The notes: generated by a model not told the origin, from the letters alone. A stretch of 64,000 bases of DNA from Planktothrix sp. PCC 11201 (GCF_900009135.1 NZ_LT797701.1:734884-798883); one strand, 5' to 3'. Positions 9,898 to 18,487 are shown, counted from the first letter of the stretch. Made by a program: numbers and translations.

Positions 9898-10347
9898 TTG
9901 GAACGGACATTTATTGCAATTAAACCCGATGGCGTCCAGCGTGGACTGGTGGGAGAAATTATTGGGCGCTTTGAAGCCAAAGGCTTTACCCTGATTGGTT
10001 TAAAGTTGGTGATTGCCAGCCAGGAGTTAGCCGAACGCCACTATGATATCCACAAAGAAAGACCTTTTTTCAAGGATTTAGTGTCTTTTATTACCTCCGG
10101 CCCCTTAGTAGCCATGGTCTGGGAAGGGGATGGCGTTGTAGCTTCTGCCCGGAGAATTATTGGAGCAACCAACCCCTTAACCGCCGAACCGGGTACAATT
10201 CGGGGAGATTTTGCGATTAGTATTGGCCGTAATATTATCCATGGTTCCGATGCCATTGAAACCGCACAACGGGAAATTAGTCTCTGGTTTACCGATGCTG
10301 AATTAGCCAACTGGGAATCGACGATTAAACCTTGGTTAGTTGAGTAG
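9898..10347 (+). CDS. ndk: Nucleoside-diphosphate kinase
   Basis: It transfers the gamma phosphate between nucleoside triphosphates and diphosphates through a phosphohistidine. The protein is 149 residues, the normal family length. It opens with [15 protein letters not shown], and the active-site histidine is H115 in NIIHGSD. The start is TTG at 9898, chosen because homologues begin at this point and AAGGAG lies at 9887-9892. It stands alone, divergent from speA and convergent with the TerC-like gene. Confidence 0.96.
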   Translation: MERTFIAIKPDGVQRGLVGEIIGRFEAKGFTLIGLKLVIASQELAERHYDIHKERPFFKDLVSFITSGPLVAMVWEGDGVVASARRIIGATNPLTAEPGTIRGDFAISIGRNIIHGSDAIETAQREISLWFTDAELANWESTIKPWLVE

Positions 10348-10393
10348 TTTTAATGGTGTTAGCGGTTAACAATTATCGGTTAACCGTTAACGA

Positions 10394-11092
10394 TTAACTA
10401 TTATTCGGGGCATCCGCAACTCGTTGGGAAAATCCCCAAGCAAATAAACTCAGAGTGAGAACAACCATTAACCATTCCGGCGGGACTAAAGCCGAATCAA
10501 TCACCCGCATTAATAATCGTAACCCCACTAAACCAACGGTTAAATATCCAGCAGTTTCTAAATAGACATATTCCTTTAACCACTTAATAAATAAACTCGC
10601 CATAAATCGCAAAATAATAATTCCGATGGTTGCCCCTGTAATTACTAGCCAAGCTCGATCTGAAATGGCAATCGCGGCAGTGACACTATCAAGAGAAAAA
10701 GCCAGATCCGTTACGGCAATCAGGGGGAGAACTTGCCAAAAAGACTTATAACGCAATACTTTTTCTGAATCATCTTCCTGACTTTTATTGAAAAAATATC
10801 GAAATACTAACCAAAGTAAATATAAAGCTCCTAATAATTCAAACTGCCAATACTTAATCACCCAAGTTGCAGTAATGATCAAGATAATTCGTAAAATAAA
10901 AGCTAAAAATAAACCAATATTTAAAGCTTTGTTTTGAAGTTTTGGATCTTCCAATCCACAGGAAATAGAAGCAAGAGCAATAGCATTATCAGCTGATAAT
11001 ACTGCTTCTAGGGCAATTAAAATCGGCAGTAATACGAGAAGATTTAACTCTATATTTCGAGAAAATTCAAGAACGTTATCAAGATCTAACAT
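10394..11092 (-). CDS. TerC-family integral membrane protein
   Basis: A 232-residue polytopic membrane protein with about seven hydrophobic segments. Two TerC signatures with acidic residues inside membrane segments are visible: LSADNAIAL near residue 33 and DLAFSLDSV near 128. Members of this family are linked to metal homeostasis and, in plants, to thylakoid biogenesis; the bacterial substrate is uncertain, though manganese export is known for some. No metal gene is adjacent. The 45 bp between it and ndk consists of TTAACCGTTAACGATTAAC-type short repeats. Confidence 0.85.
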   Translation of the reverse strand: MLDLDNVLEFSRNIELNLLVLLPILIALEAVLSADNAIALASISCGLEDPKLQNKALNIGLFLAFILRIILIITATWVIKYWQFELLGALYLLWLVFRYFFNKSQEDDSEKVLRYKSFWQVLPLIAVTDLAFSLDSVTAAIAISDRAWLVITGATIGIIILRFMASLFIKWLKEYVYLETAGYLTVGLVGLRLLMRVIDSALVPPEWLMVVLTLSLFAWGFSQRVADAPNNS

Positions 11093-11171
11093 TAACGATT
11101 GATGATTCCTATAGTGTCCTAATTTTTGATTATATTAGAGTTTGCCATCTTTGTCGCCGATTGCTCAGGAT

Positions 11172-11209
11172 GGGGGGCAGGGGGAGTAGGGGGAGCAGGG
11201 GAGGCAGGG
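11172..11209 (+). repeat. G-run tract with quadruplex-forming pattern upstream of psaM
   Basis: Five runs of three to six G are separated by spacers of two to five bases (CA, AGTA, AGCA, AGGCA). The pattern meets the usual G-quadruplex rule on the plus strand. It lies in the 261-bp gap between the TerC-like gene and psaM, about 145 bp before the psaM start. Confidence 0.7.
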
Positions 11210-11353
11210 TGTCCTCGGTTATTAACAACAGTCAAGCATTAACTGTCAAAACCCTTCGCTTTTCAACTTTTTGTTACGATACCCTTCCCAAAATGCCCAA
11301 ATTAGTTGACATTGGTTAACGATTATCTCAATTTATGAAGGAGCTATTCAAGA

Positions 11354-11449
11354 ATGGCATTAACAGATACTCAGGTGTATATTGCCCTGGTTGTTGCCTT
11401 GATCCCTGGAATTTTGGCCTTCCGTTTGGCGACCGAACTGTATAAATAG
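11354..11449 (+). CDS. psaM: Photosystem I reaction center subunit XII
   Basis: A 31-residue single-span thylakoid membrane protein that helps hold photosystem I trimers together. The sequence starts MALTDTQVYIALVVAL and ends FRLATELYK, which closely matches PsaM as I know it from other cyanobacteria. The start is ATG at 11354, with AAGGAG at 11338-11343 ten bases upstream. It has its own gap on both sides, so it is probably monocistronic. This gene is a direct marker of an oxygenic phototroph. Confidence 0.95.
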   Translation: MALTDTQVYIALVVALIPGILAFRLATELYK

Positions 11450-11701
11450 AAAATTTCGAACTTATTAGTGAAAATTCACTGGTAACTGGTCAATTTCTAA
11501 ATCTGTCTCGACAAAAATAACCCAAATAGCAGACAATTAACCCCAAATGGGATAAAGTATTGTGTGTTAACTCGGTAAAGGTGTCGGGACAGTTTTTTAT
11601 AGGGATCTGCATCGGATGTTAATTCTTTACCCGTTTTAGGGAAAGCTAAAACCCGCTACTACTGTTGGTGTTCCGTGCGTTGTGACGTTAGTGAAAAGAT
11701 C

Positions 11702-12142
11702 ATGTCTGCGATTCGACCTGTTCCCCAAATTATTCCACCCGTTTCCCCTTCTCGCCGTCCCCGTGCGCGTCGAACCTCCAAGCGCCGACCGATTCATAAC
11801 CCCGGTCTACTTACGGTGGAAACAACCGTCAAGTTAGGTGTCAATCTGATTTTATCTGCGTTTGCCCTCTCTGCCTTAATTCAGATTTTGCCCCAACATC
11901 GTTCTGCCTCAGAAAAACTTCAGGATATTCGAGCTGAGGTGAAAATCACAGAAGAAAGAGTGACCAAAGAAAGGGAAGAATTTACTCGCTATTTTGATCC
12001 CCAGCAAACTAAAAGTATTATGCAGGAACAGGGGAACCGAATTGATCCCACTCAAAAGCCGATTATTTTCTTAGAAAAACCTCCAAGCACCATAGCAGAA
12101 TCAACGGAGGAACCAACAACCACTTACGCAGGTTTAGAATAG
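11702..12142 (+). CDS. Slr1601-family protein with one membrane span
   Basis: About 146 residues, starting MSAIRPVPQ. The basic proline/arginine-rich head (SRRPRARRTSKRRP) is followed by one membrane span near residues 45-65 and a charged, coiled-coil-prone tail. This layout matches the cyanobacterial Slr1601 family, described as putative cell-division proteins; the function is not established here. The ATG at 11702 was chosen over a longer in-frame GTG at 11675 because the shorter form starts like the family. It lies between psaM and the IS-disrupted toxin gene. Confidence 0.7.
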   Translation: MSAIRPVPQIIPPVSPSRRPRARRTSKRRPIHNPGLLTVETTVKLGVNLILSAFALSALIQILPQHRSASEKLQDIRAEVKITEERVTKEREEFTRYFDPQQTKSIMQEQGNRIDPTQKPIIFLEKPPSTIAESTEEPTTTYAGLE

Positions 12143-12261
12143 AACCTAGAAAAACTTTATGCGGTGAAAGGAAAAGCAAAGCTAGTATTTATAATTAGAG
12201 AATAAACAGCGATCGCTATCCTGTACAAAAACATTGCTGACAAAAGCAATTGCCCCTTTCT

Positions 12262-12395
12262 CTAATTCACAAGATAATCACTCAGAGTTTTGAGTAAGTG
12301 TCGATGTCGCTCTGATGAAATAGCTCAAATAGAACCGATAATTTGATTACGAGGCAATACAGCAAGAAAACCTAACCGAATCAAAGATTGAGAGC
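12262..12395 (-). pseudogene. 3' half of MazF/PemK-like toxin gene, cut by the TnpB element
   Basis: Read on the minus strand from 12395, this codes SQSLIRLGFLAVLPR, then NQIIGSI, an in-frame TGA, then AISSERHRHLLK to a TAG at 12262. That is the C-terminal half expected of the MazF-like toxin whose N-terminal half lies at 13748-13949. Joining the halves gives about 111 residues. The internal TGA, probably from a GGA, shows decay beyond the insertion itself. Confidence 0.85.
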
Positions 12396-12545
12396 TTGAC
12401 ATCCGCCCCGCCGTAAACGGATGGGGATTCCATCTATTTCAACAAATCAAAAATTGATAGCTGTTGAAATGCTGGTGGGTTGACGCTTCGCCGAGATGCG
12501 CTTTCCTTGGAAAGTCTAACCTTCTCTCCACGTCCGTTTAAAGTC
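12396..12545 (-). ncRNA. Predicted omegaRNA and right end of the TnpB element
   Basis: In characterised IS200/IS605 elements the guide RNA overlaps the tnpB 3' end and runs to the right border, with the adjoining host bases as guide. Here the 120 bp after the tnpB stop are structured: a C/G hairpin at about 12405-12427 and a longer hairpin with arms near 12436 and 12465 (TTTCAACA against TGTTGAAA). The predicted guide would begin GCTCTCAATCTTTGATTCGG, the toxin-gene flank. The 5' boundary is a guess. Confidence 0.4.
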
Positions 12546-13655
12546 TCCGTGCATCCCTCCGGCGACTTTAATATTAATTGCAGCATTAACATCTCGATCA
12601 TGAGAAGTGCCACAATTCAAACAAATCCAATTTCTTACAGACAAATCTAATTTACCGATTTTAAATCCACAACAAGAGCAAGTCTTTGACGTAGGCTCCC
12701 ATCGGTCTATCACTCGGAAATCTCTACCATATTTTTCCGATTTAGCTTCTAGGAAAGTTCTAAAACTTCTCCATCCTAAATCAGAAATAGCTCTTGATAA
12801 TTTCCGGTTCTTAATCATCCCTGACACATTCAAATCTTCCAAGACTATTGTTTGGTTTTCACGAACAATCTGTGTAGATAACTTATGTAGGAAATCGGTA
12901 CGGGTATCAGAAACTTTAGCGTGAATCTTAGCTAATCTTTTTCTGGCTTTTTCATAACGCTTAGACCCCTTGGTTTTCCGAGACAATTGCTTAGAAAATT
13001 TACGAAGCTTCTTAATTCGCTGTTTTAGCGGTTTAGGGGCTTTTATTTTTTGCCCATTACTTAATGTGGCAAAGGTGGTTATTCCCAAATCAATGGCAAC
13101 TGAGTTTTCGGATTGTGGCAATATTTCGGGTTGAATTTCCACTACAAAACTCAGGAAATATCGATCAGCACTGTCTTTAATAATTGTGACCGAACTGGGT
13201 TCAGAGGGTAGTTGCCTTGACCAAACTACATCAATCTTACCAATTTTAGCGAGATAAACTTTCTCGCCTTTAAAGGAAAATCCCAACTTAGTGAAATGGG
13301 CAGACTGTTGTGATTTTCGTTTCTTGAATTTTGGAGGTTTAACCCGTTGACCTTTCCGTGTTCCTTTACAGGAATTGAAGAAATTTTGATAGGCTTGTTC
13401 TAGGTTGTTTAACGATTGTTGCAGGGGAATTGCTGAAACTTCCGATAACCATTCCCGTTCTTCTAGTTTCTTAGCTTGGGTGATGAATTGTTTCTGAAGT
13501 TCAGCATTTTTGGGCTTCTTTTTACCTCCTTTGTACTCAGAAATACAAAAAGCCAGTGTATCGTTCCACACTACCCGCACACAACCAAATAATTTGGCTA
13601 ATGCCAATTTTTGGGAAGGTGTTGGATAGCATCTATAACGATATCTGGCTTTCAT
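12516..13655 (-). CDS. tnpB: TnpB, RNA-guided nuclease of an IS1341-type element
   Basis: About 379 residues. It has an N-terminal OrfB_IS605-type domain starting MKARYRYRCYPT and a split RuvC nuclease domain. The catalytic acids are visible as D in AIDLGI, E in LEDLNV and D in HDRDVNAA. A zinc finger of two CxxC pairs (CSCC and CLNC) lies between the last two. TnpB proteins are omegaRNA-guided DNA nucleases that promote retention of their element. No disabling change is visible. ATG at 13655 was preferred over GTG at 13691, since the family starts at MKAR. No tnpA is nearby, so movement would need a transposase in trans. Confidence 0.93.
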   Translation of the reverse strand: MKARYRYRCYPTPSQKLALAKLFGCVRVVWNDTLAFCISEYKGGKKKPKNAELQKQFITQAKKLEEREWLSEVSAIPLQQSLNNLEQAYQNFFNSCKGTRKGQRVKPPKFKKRKSQQSAHFTKLGFSFKGEKVYLAKIGKIDVVWSRQLPSEPSSVTIIKDSADRYFLSFVVEIQPEILPQSENSVAIDLGITTFATLSNGQKIKAPKPLKQRIKKLRKFSKQLSRKTKGSKRYEKARKRLAKIHAKVSDTRTDFLHKLSTQIVRENQTIVLEDLNVSGMIKNRKLSRAISDLGWRSFRTFLEAKSEKYGRDFRVIDRWEPTSKTCSCCGFKIGKLDLSVRNWICLNCGTSHDRDVNAAINIKVAGGMHGDFKRTWREG

Positions 13656-13747
13656 GCTTTTGTTGCTCACGATCACTTCTTTAGTATACACTAAAATAGA
13701 ATAAAAAGCCTAAGTGGAACTTAGGGGCTTTAAACCCAAAATTTCCG

Positions 13748-13949
13748 GTAAACCACTAGCCGCAAAATCTGGGTCAGAAGGAGAAATAATATCGTCAAAA
13801 CCCTGCACTTGTTGATGTAGTTGGGTACTAACACCACAGACTAAGAAATCTTTATAAGGGGGTAATTCCCTGAGTAGGATGACTGGACGATTCTTGATTT
13901 TCCCGTCAGTTTGGGGAATTGGGGTTAGAACAATATCAGCTTCCTTCAT
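13748..13949 (-). pseudogene. 5' half of MazF/PemK-like toxin gene, cut by the TnpB element
   Basis: It codes MKEADIVLTPIPQ through RPVILLRELPPYKDFLVCGV to about SGL at residue 67, then runs into element sequence and stops after a 12-residue foreign tail at 13710. PemK/MazF toxins are small SH3-like endoribonucleases; this half holds the N-terminal core but lacks the C-terminal strand and helix, so it should be inactive. Its start overlaps the upstream antitoxin by 14 bp, the usual arrangement for a translationally coupled pair. Confidence 0.85.
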
Positions 13950-14169
13950 AGTCAGGATTTGCTATTTTAATTGCATCCAGTGGATACTCGTCATCCTGAC
14001 TATAAGCATTGTTTAGTTGATGCTTTGACAGGTACAACCAGGCTTCGTATTCTGCTGATTGTTCCGGGAGAATTGTGATAATAAGTTTTGTGTTTGGTTC
14101 AAACTTGTAGGGTTCATCTAGCTGAATAGACTGCCCATCAAAATGTGCGGACAAGGAAATAACTTTCAT
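13936..14169 (-). CDS. Putative antitoxin partner of the disrupted MazF-like toxin
   Basis: A 77-residue acidic protein starting MKVISLSAHFDGQSIQLDEP, a head seen in small cyanobacterial antitoxin-like proteins. The central ILPEQSAEYEAW leads into an acidic C-terminal half that would suit toxin binding. I cannot name a DNA-binding family with confidence. It precedes the toxin gene and overlaps it by 14 bp, and it is still intact although the toxin is broken. A TATAAT-like -10 lies about 40 bp upstream of its start. Confidence 0.65.
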   Translation of the reverse strand: MKVISLSAHFDGQSIQLDEPYKFEPNTKLIITILPEQSAEYEAWLYLSKHQLNNAYSQDDEYPLDAIKIANPDYEGS

Positions 14170-14326
14170 GGTTTGGATCTCTTTAAGATGATCGCTTTTA
14201 CCGATTGTATTATATTCTGCTTTTGCGTAGTTGGGGAGAGAAAGTAATCAGCTTCGGAGATGAGTGCCATAACTGCAATCAAAAAGCGATCGCCCTCTTT
14301 AACACAAATTTATCTTAACATCTTGT

Positions 14327-14411
14327 TCCCCCCTTTTTAATGGGCTAGGGGGGATATTTTTCGGGTAATAAGGGTGGAGATCCCCCCAACCCCCGATTGA
14401 GAAGGGGGGAT
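14327..14411. repeat. C/G palindromic repeat downstream of argF
   Basis: Runs of C and G face each other in CCCCCCTTTTTAATGGGCTAGGGGGG form and again in the following 40 bp (CCCCCCAACCCCC to GAAGGGGGG). The rest of the 282-bp gap between the antitoxin and argF holds two HIP1-type sites and no gene. The same style of repeat is found within the NRPS and on the other side of argF. Confidence 0.75.
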
Positions 14412-14451
14412 TGAAGAAGTAAGCGATCGCTTATTTCTTAGGATCTAAAGG

Positions 14452-15375
14452 TTAATCATCCCCTAATAATACGGCTAATAATGCCTTTTGAACGTGCATT
14501 CTGTTTTCCGCTTCATCCCAAACTTTTGAACGAGATCCCTCAATAACTTCATCGGTAATTTCTTCATCCCGATGGGCGGGTAAACAATGTAAAACAATCG
14601 AATTATCGGCGGTTTTTTCCATTAATTTAGTATTCACTTGATAGGGTTGAAACAGAGGAATTCTAGCTCGGGCTTCTTCTTCCTGTCCCATACTTGCCCA
14701 AACATCGGTATAAACAACATTTGCATCTTTTGCCGCTTTAATAGGATCTTCGGTAACAATTACCTCGGTTTTTCCCTGAGCAATATCTTTAGCTTGTTCA
14801 ACAATATCTGCATTGGGTAAATAGTTAGCCGGGGTAGCAATTCTAACATTCATTCCCACCATGGCACAGCCTAACAATAAAGAATGCGCCATATTATTAG
14901 CCCCATCGCCAAAATAACTTAAAGTCAAACCTTCTAAGGTGCCAAAACATTCTTTAACTGTCATTAAATCCGCTAATACTTGACAGGGATGTTCCCAATC
15001 TGTTAACGCATTAATTACCGGAATTTCGGCATAATTAGCAAAGGTTTCTAAATCCTTTTGTTCAAAGGTACGAATAGCCGTAATATCTAAATATCGATCT
15101 AATACCCTAGCCGTATCTATTAATGGTTCTCCGCGACTTACCTGGGTAACATTCGGGTTTAAATCAATCACTTGACCCCCCAATTGATACATAGCAACGG
15201 TAAAACTAACCCGGGTTCGGGTTGAAGCCTTAGAAAATATTAATCCTAATACTTTATTACGACGCAATTTAACCATTCCTGATTTTAATTTGGTCGCCAA
15301 ATCTAATAAAAAATAGAGTTCCTCAATACTAACATCCGCCAAACTTAAAAAATCCCGTCCTTTTAATGTTTCCAT
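14452..15375 (-). CDS. argF: Ornithine carbamoyltransferase
   Basis: It condenses ornithine and carbamoyl phosphate to citrulline in arginine synthesis. The protein is 307 residues, normal for the family. The carbamoyl-phosphate loop STRTR is at residues 51-55, with HPCQVLADL in the middle. The ornithine-side HCLPAHRDEE near residue 260 separates it from aspartate carbamoyltransferase. The start is ATG at 15375. It stands alone, flanked on both sides by C/G palindromic repeats. Confidence 0.96.
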   Translation of the reverse strand: METLKGRDFLSLADVSIEELYFLLDLATKLKSGMVKLRRNKVLGLIFSKASTRTRVSFTVAMYQLGGQVIDLNPNVTQVSRGEPLIDTARVLDRYLDITAIRTFEQKDLETFANYAEIPVINALTDWEHPCQVLADLMTVKECFGTLEGLTLSYFGDGANNMAHSLLLGCAMVGMNVRIATPANYLPNADIVEQAKDIAQGKTEVIVTEDPIKAAKDANVVYTDVWASMGQEEEARARIPLFQPYQVNTKLMEKTADNSIVLHCLPAHRDEEITDEVIEGSRSKVWDEAENRMHVQKALLAVLLGDD

Positions 15376-15408
15376 GATTTGTCCTAAGTTACTAACAATT
15401 ATGTTGAT

Positions 15409-15518
15409 CCCCCCTAACCCCCCTTAGAAAAGGGGGAACCGGAGTTAAAAGTTATCCTTTTTTAAGGAGGGAAACCGGACTTCAAAGTCCCCCTTTTTAG
15501 GGGGATTTAGGGGGATTT
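15409..15518. repeat. C/G palindromic repeat between argF and dusB
   Basis: Two or three hairpin units of the CCCCCTAACCCCCC and AAAAGGGGG type are joined by AACCGGAGTT and AACCGGACTT linkers. The block fills most of the 197-bp gap. Both neighbours are on the minus strand, so it lies upstream of argF and downstream of dusB and could end dusB transcripts. Confidence 0.75.
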
Positions 15519-15572
15519 CAAACCCAAGTCAAAGATTGAAAGAGATCAACGCTGTTCTAATTCTAAAGTTTT

Positions 15573-16598
15573 CTAAGCCACAAAACTGTTCCGGGATAAC
15601 TGATTTATGGCATCATCTAATAATTCCCATCCCTGAGCAACGGTTTCAATTCTGGCCAAATGATCCCGCAATTCATGGGCCCCAGGAAACCCTTTGGCAT
15701 ACCAGGTTAAATGTTTTCGAGATTGATAAATCCCCCGTTCACCCTTATATTCCCACAACGCTTGTAGGTGTTCTTTTGCACATTGCAACCGTTCAATTAC
15801 GGAGGGAAGGGTTTTAAATTCTCCCGTTTTCAAAAAATAGTCAATTTCTCCCACTAAAAACGGATAACCCAGAGTTCCCCGGGAACACATCACCCCATCA
15901 GCCCCGGTTTCTTGTAAACATTGAATCGCCGTTTCTACAGAAAAAATATCGCCATTGGCAATCACGGGAATCCTTAACTGTTCCTTAACCTGTCGAATCC
16001 AATCCCATTTTGCCTGACCGTGATAACCCTGGGCGCGGGTGCGGGCGTGAATAGTAATCATTTTTGCTCCCGCATCCTGGATTCTACGGGCAAAATCTAA
16101 AATCGTGATTTCTTCATCACTCCAACCAATCCGAGTTTTTACGGTGACAGGCACATCCACCGCCGCCACCACTGACCGAATAATAGTTTCCGCCATTTCC
16201 GGTTGTCGCAATAACGAAGACCCGCCGCCATTTTTAGTAATTTTATTAACAGGACAACCCATATTAATATCAATAGTATCGGCTCCTTCCTGGACGGCTT
16301 TTTGGGCAGCTTCGGCTAAAAAATCGGGGCGACAGTCGAATAATTGAATACTAATTGGCCGTTCGTTGGGGTCAACTTCCATGATTTTTGGAAGTCCCCG
16401 CACATGACAAACTTCGCTGGCATGAACCATTTCAGTGTACATCATGGAATCAGGGGCGTAGCGACGCACTAAACGCCGAAAAACCAAATCGGTGACACCG
16501 GATAGGGGGGATTGGAGGACACGACTGTTGACTTCTACAGTGCCAATTTTCAGGGGTGTGGATAAACGGTGTTTTAGTTCGGCGGAAAGAACAGTCAT
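15573..16598 (-). CDS. dusB: tRNA-dihydrouridine synthase, DusB type
   Basis: An FMN enzyme that reduces uridines in the tRNA D-loop. At 341 residues it has family length. Visible motifs are SPLSGVTDLVFR near the N-terminus, the INMGCPVNKITKNGGGSSLL segment with the catalytic cysteine of the GCP motif, KTRIGW, HARTRAQGYHGQAKWDW and GDIFS. The start is ATG at 16598. It is divergent from the next small membrane-protein gene. Confidence 0.93.
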   Translation of the reverse strand: MTVLSAELKHRLSTPLKIGTVEVNSRVLQSPLSGVTDLVFRRLVRRYAPDSMMYTEMVHASEVCHVRGLPKIMEVDPNERPISIQLFDCRPDFLAEAAQKAVQEGADTIDINMGCPVNKITKNGGGSSLLRQPEMAETIIRSVVAAVDVPVTVKTRIGWSDEEITILDFARRIQDAGAKMITIHARTRAQGYHGQAKWDWIRQVKEQLRIPVIANGDIFSVETAIQCLQETGADGVMCSRGTLGYPFLVGEIDYFLKTGEFKTLPSVIERLQCAKEHLQALWEYKGERGIYQSRKHLTWYAKGFPGAHELRDHLARIETVAQGWELLDDAINQLSRNSFVA

Positions 16599-16680
16599 GG
16601 TTACAAGGGAACAAATTCTGCAAGTTCGAGTATCTCTATAATAGAATGAGTTAACGGTTTAAATCATTTTGGATTCGATT

Positions 16681-16965
16681 ATGAATTTTCCTTCCAATAA
16701 TCCCGACCCGTTTCATCAAAATGGCAACGCCAATAAACTGCACTTTCCCCAACCCGAACCCAGTGAAGTTTCTGAAGAAATCGAAGATGTTAAAGGGATA
16801 AAACATGACCCTAGAACCGTAGAAATTATTCAACGTTCGTTTATTATTTTAACGGTAATTGGGTTGGTTTTTGGGGTGTTTATGGCGGCGGGGGTTTTGT
16901 ATTTAATGCAGAGATTTAATATTACCGGACATCCAGCACAATTGGAACAGCCAATCAATCGATAA
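16681..16965 (+). CDS. Unknown small single-span membrane protein
   Basis: About 94 residues, starting MNFPSNNPDPFHQNG. An acidic soluble head of about 55 residues precedes one strong membrane span near residues 57-80 (IILTVIGLVFGVFMAAGVLYL) and a short tail. I do not recognise a named family. ATG at 16681 was preferred to the in-frame TTG at 16669. It is divergent from dusB, 82 bp away, and convergent with the channel gene. Confidence 0.6.
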   Translation: MNFPSNNPDPFHQNGNANKLHFPQPEPSEVSEEIEDVKGIKHDPRTVEIIQRSFIILTVIGLVFGVFMAAGVLYLMQRFNITGHPAQLEQPINR

Positions 16966-17021
16966 ATGATCAGTGATTAGCATTTTTTATCTCATTGATG
17001 GGGCTAATCACTGGATCAAAA

Positions 17022-18392
17022 TTATTCCCGGGACTGATACCGTTTTTGGGCAATTTGTTTAACTTTTTCTGAGAATTTTGGATAATTTTCTAGGACTTTA
17101 TCGAAATCTTCCTTGTACAAAACAAATAACTCACAGTAAGTTAAGGTTTTCACCGAAGCAGTACGAGGACTATTATAAAGTAAGGCAATTTCACCAAAAA
17201 ATGAACCCGCCACCATAATGGTATAAACTTTTCCGGTTTTTTCAGAAAAGGCTTGTAATTTTCCCCGTTTGACAAAGTACATTTCATGACCCATTTGTTC
17301 TTCCCGAATTACATAGTCATTAGGGGGGAGAATTCTGGGTTTTAATTTAATTACTAAGTCTTCAATAAAACCGGGTTCAGCATTTTGAAATAGTGGAACT
17401 TTTTCTAAAAGTTCTTGATAGAGATAACAATACATTTGGGTTTTAATAGAGTGAGGAAGTTCATCCAATAAATCAAAATCTATGGAAACATCCCGATTAT
17501 ATTCCCACATATATTGGTAATAATCTAAAACATTTTTTTGTAAAGAGCGGGGGATTTTTCTTTCCCACATATAGGATTGAATTTGACCTAATTTATCTCG
17601 AAATCGGTTTTTACTAGCATCTAAATTAGCAATTATTGCCGCTACATTCCCGATAATAAAGGCATACAATGATACACCCAAAAACATGACTGTAAATGTA
17701 AAGATAAGTTCGACATTATTTTGAGGCGTAATATCACCATAACCTACCGTTGTTAAAGTTGTGATTGACCAATATAAGGAATGCAAATATTGTGTTGTTG
17801 TATTTTCTAAATATAAATCATTAATTTGTAGCCAAGATTCTCCCGATTGTCCAGTTATATTCCCAATAAGAAACCACAGACAAGCTATCCAATGATCAAT
17901 TAAAAACACAACAATTAATAACTCAAACATTCGGACAATAGCCGAATTAAAATAAACATTATTATCCCATTTTCTAAATATCAAAAGACATTGAGAAAAC
18001 CTTAAAAGCCTAGGTATTCTACATAATCCAATAAAAAACAAAGAAGTATTAGGTAAAAATAAATGAACAAATATATTGATCGGTAAACTCGCTAATAGAT
18101 TAGATTTAAAGTCTGTATTGCGATAATAATAGCTAATTTTTTGTTTATCTTTAACGACTTCTCCCTCATCAATATAGCCAATATGAAATCTTAAAAAAAT
18201 ATCTGAAATCAAAATAAAATCTGCCAGACAATCTATCAGAAACCAAAAATCAAAAATTATGGCATTAAACGCCATCCGAAAGGGAATAATAAAACAGTTA
18301 TATAGGGTAACAAAAACCAGTAATGATTCCCAGATTGTTAAGAATTTTGATTCTGGATGTAAAGACGGGATACGAGTGAGGAAAGGTAACAT
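17022..18392 (-). CDS. Cyclic-nucleotide-binding potassium-type channel
   Basis: It has six membrane segments with a pore loop reading TTVGYGDITP, the potassium-channel filter. A linker follows, then a C-terminal cyclic-nucleotide-binding domain with GSFFGEIALLYNSPRTASV, where the FGE and R-T-A residues of the phosphate-binding cassette are present. The architecture matches bacterial CNG/HCN-like and plant AKT-like channels. ATG at 18392 gives 456 residues; an in-frame TTG at 18416 would add eight, and neither has a clear ribosome site. A CHASE2 adenylate cyclase lies elsewhere in the window and could supply ligand, but that link is speculative. Confidence 0.87.
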   Translation of the reverse strand: MLPFLTRIPSLHPESKFLTIWESLLVFVTLYNCFIIPFRMAFNAIIFDFWFLIDCLADFILISDIFLRFHIGYIDEGEVVKDKQKISYYYRNTDFKSNLLASLPINIFVHLFLPNTSLFFIGLCRIPRLLRFSQCLLIFRKWDNNVYFNSAIVRMFELLIVVFLIDHWIACLWFLIGNITGQSGESWLQINDLYLENTTTQYLHSLYWSITTLTTVGYGDITPQNNVELIFTFTVMFLGVSLYAFIIGNVAAIIANLDASKNRFRDKLGQIQSYMWERKIPRSLQKNVLDYYQYMWEYNRDVSIDFDLLDELPHSIKTQMYCYLYQELLEKVPLFQNAEPGFIEDLVIKLKPRILPPNDYVIREEQMGHEMYFVKRGKLQAFSEKTGKVYTIMVAGSFFGEIALLYNSPRTASVKTLTYCELFVLYKEDFDKVLENYPKFSEKVKQIAQKRYQSRE

Positions 18393-18487
18393 TGAAATGA
18401 AAAATTGAGTCTTCAATCAGATTGTATCGCTATTCTTATGCTAAAATTAGCACAAGCTAAATATTACAGTTAATCCCCACTTAACTT

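Larger units (their letters stand above)
12396..13747 (-). mobile_element. IS200/IS605-superfamily element with tnpB only (IS1341 type)
   Basis: About 1.35 kb holding tnpB and no tnpA. Borders were inferred from the interrupted toxin gene: the left end follows TTTAC (minus strand, ending at 13748) and the right end closes with GTCAA at 12396. A hairpin with arms around CTAAGT and ACTTAG lies near the left end (about 13706-13730), and a C/G hairpin near the right end (about 12405-12427). Subterminal hairpins and lack of target duplication fit this superfamily. Borders may be off by a few bases. Confidence 0.85.

Noticed and set aside
12607-12924. 105-codon ORF opposite tnpB
   Set aside because: Antisense shadow of tnpB with no domain of its own.
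13710-13747. Foreign tail of the MazF-like ORF as a natural C-terminus
   Set aside because: It is encoded by the IS left end; the true C-terminal half lies beyond the element at 12262-12395.
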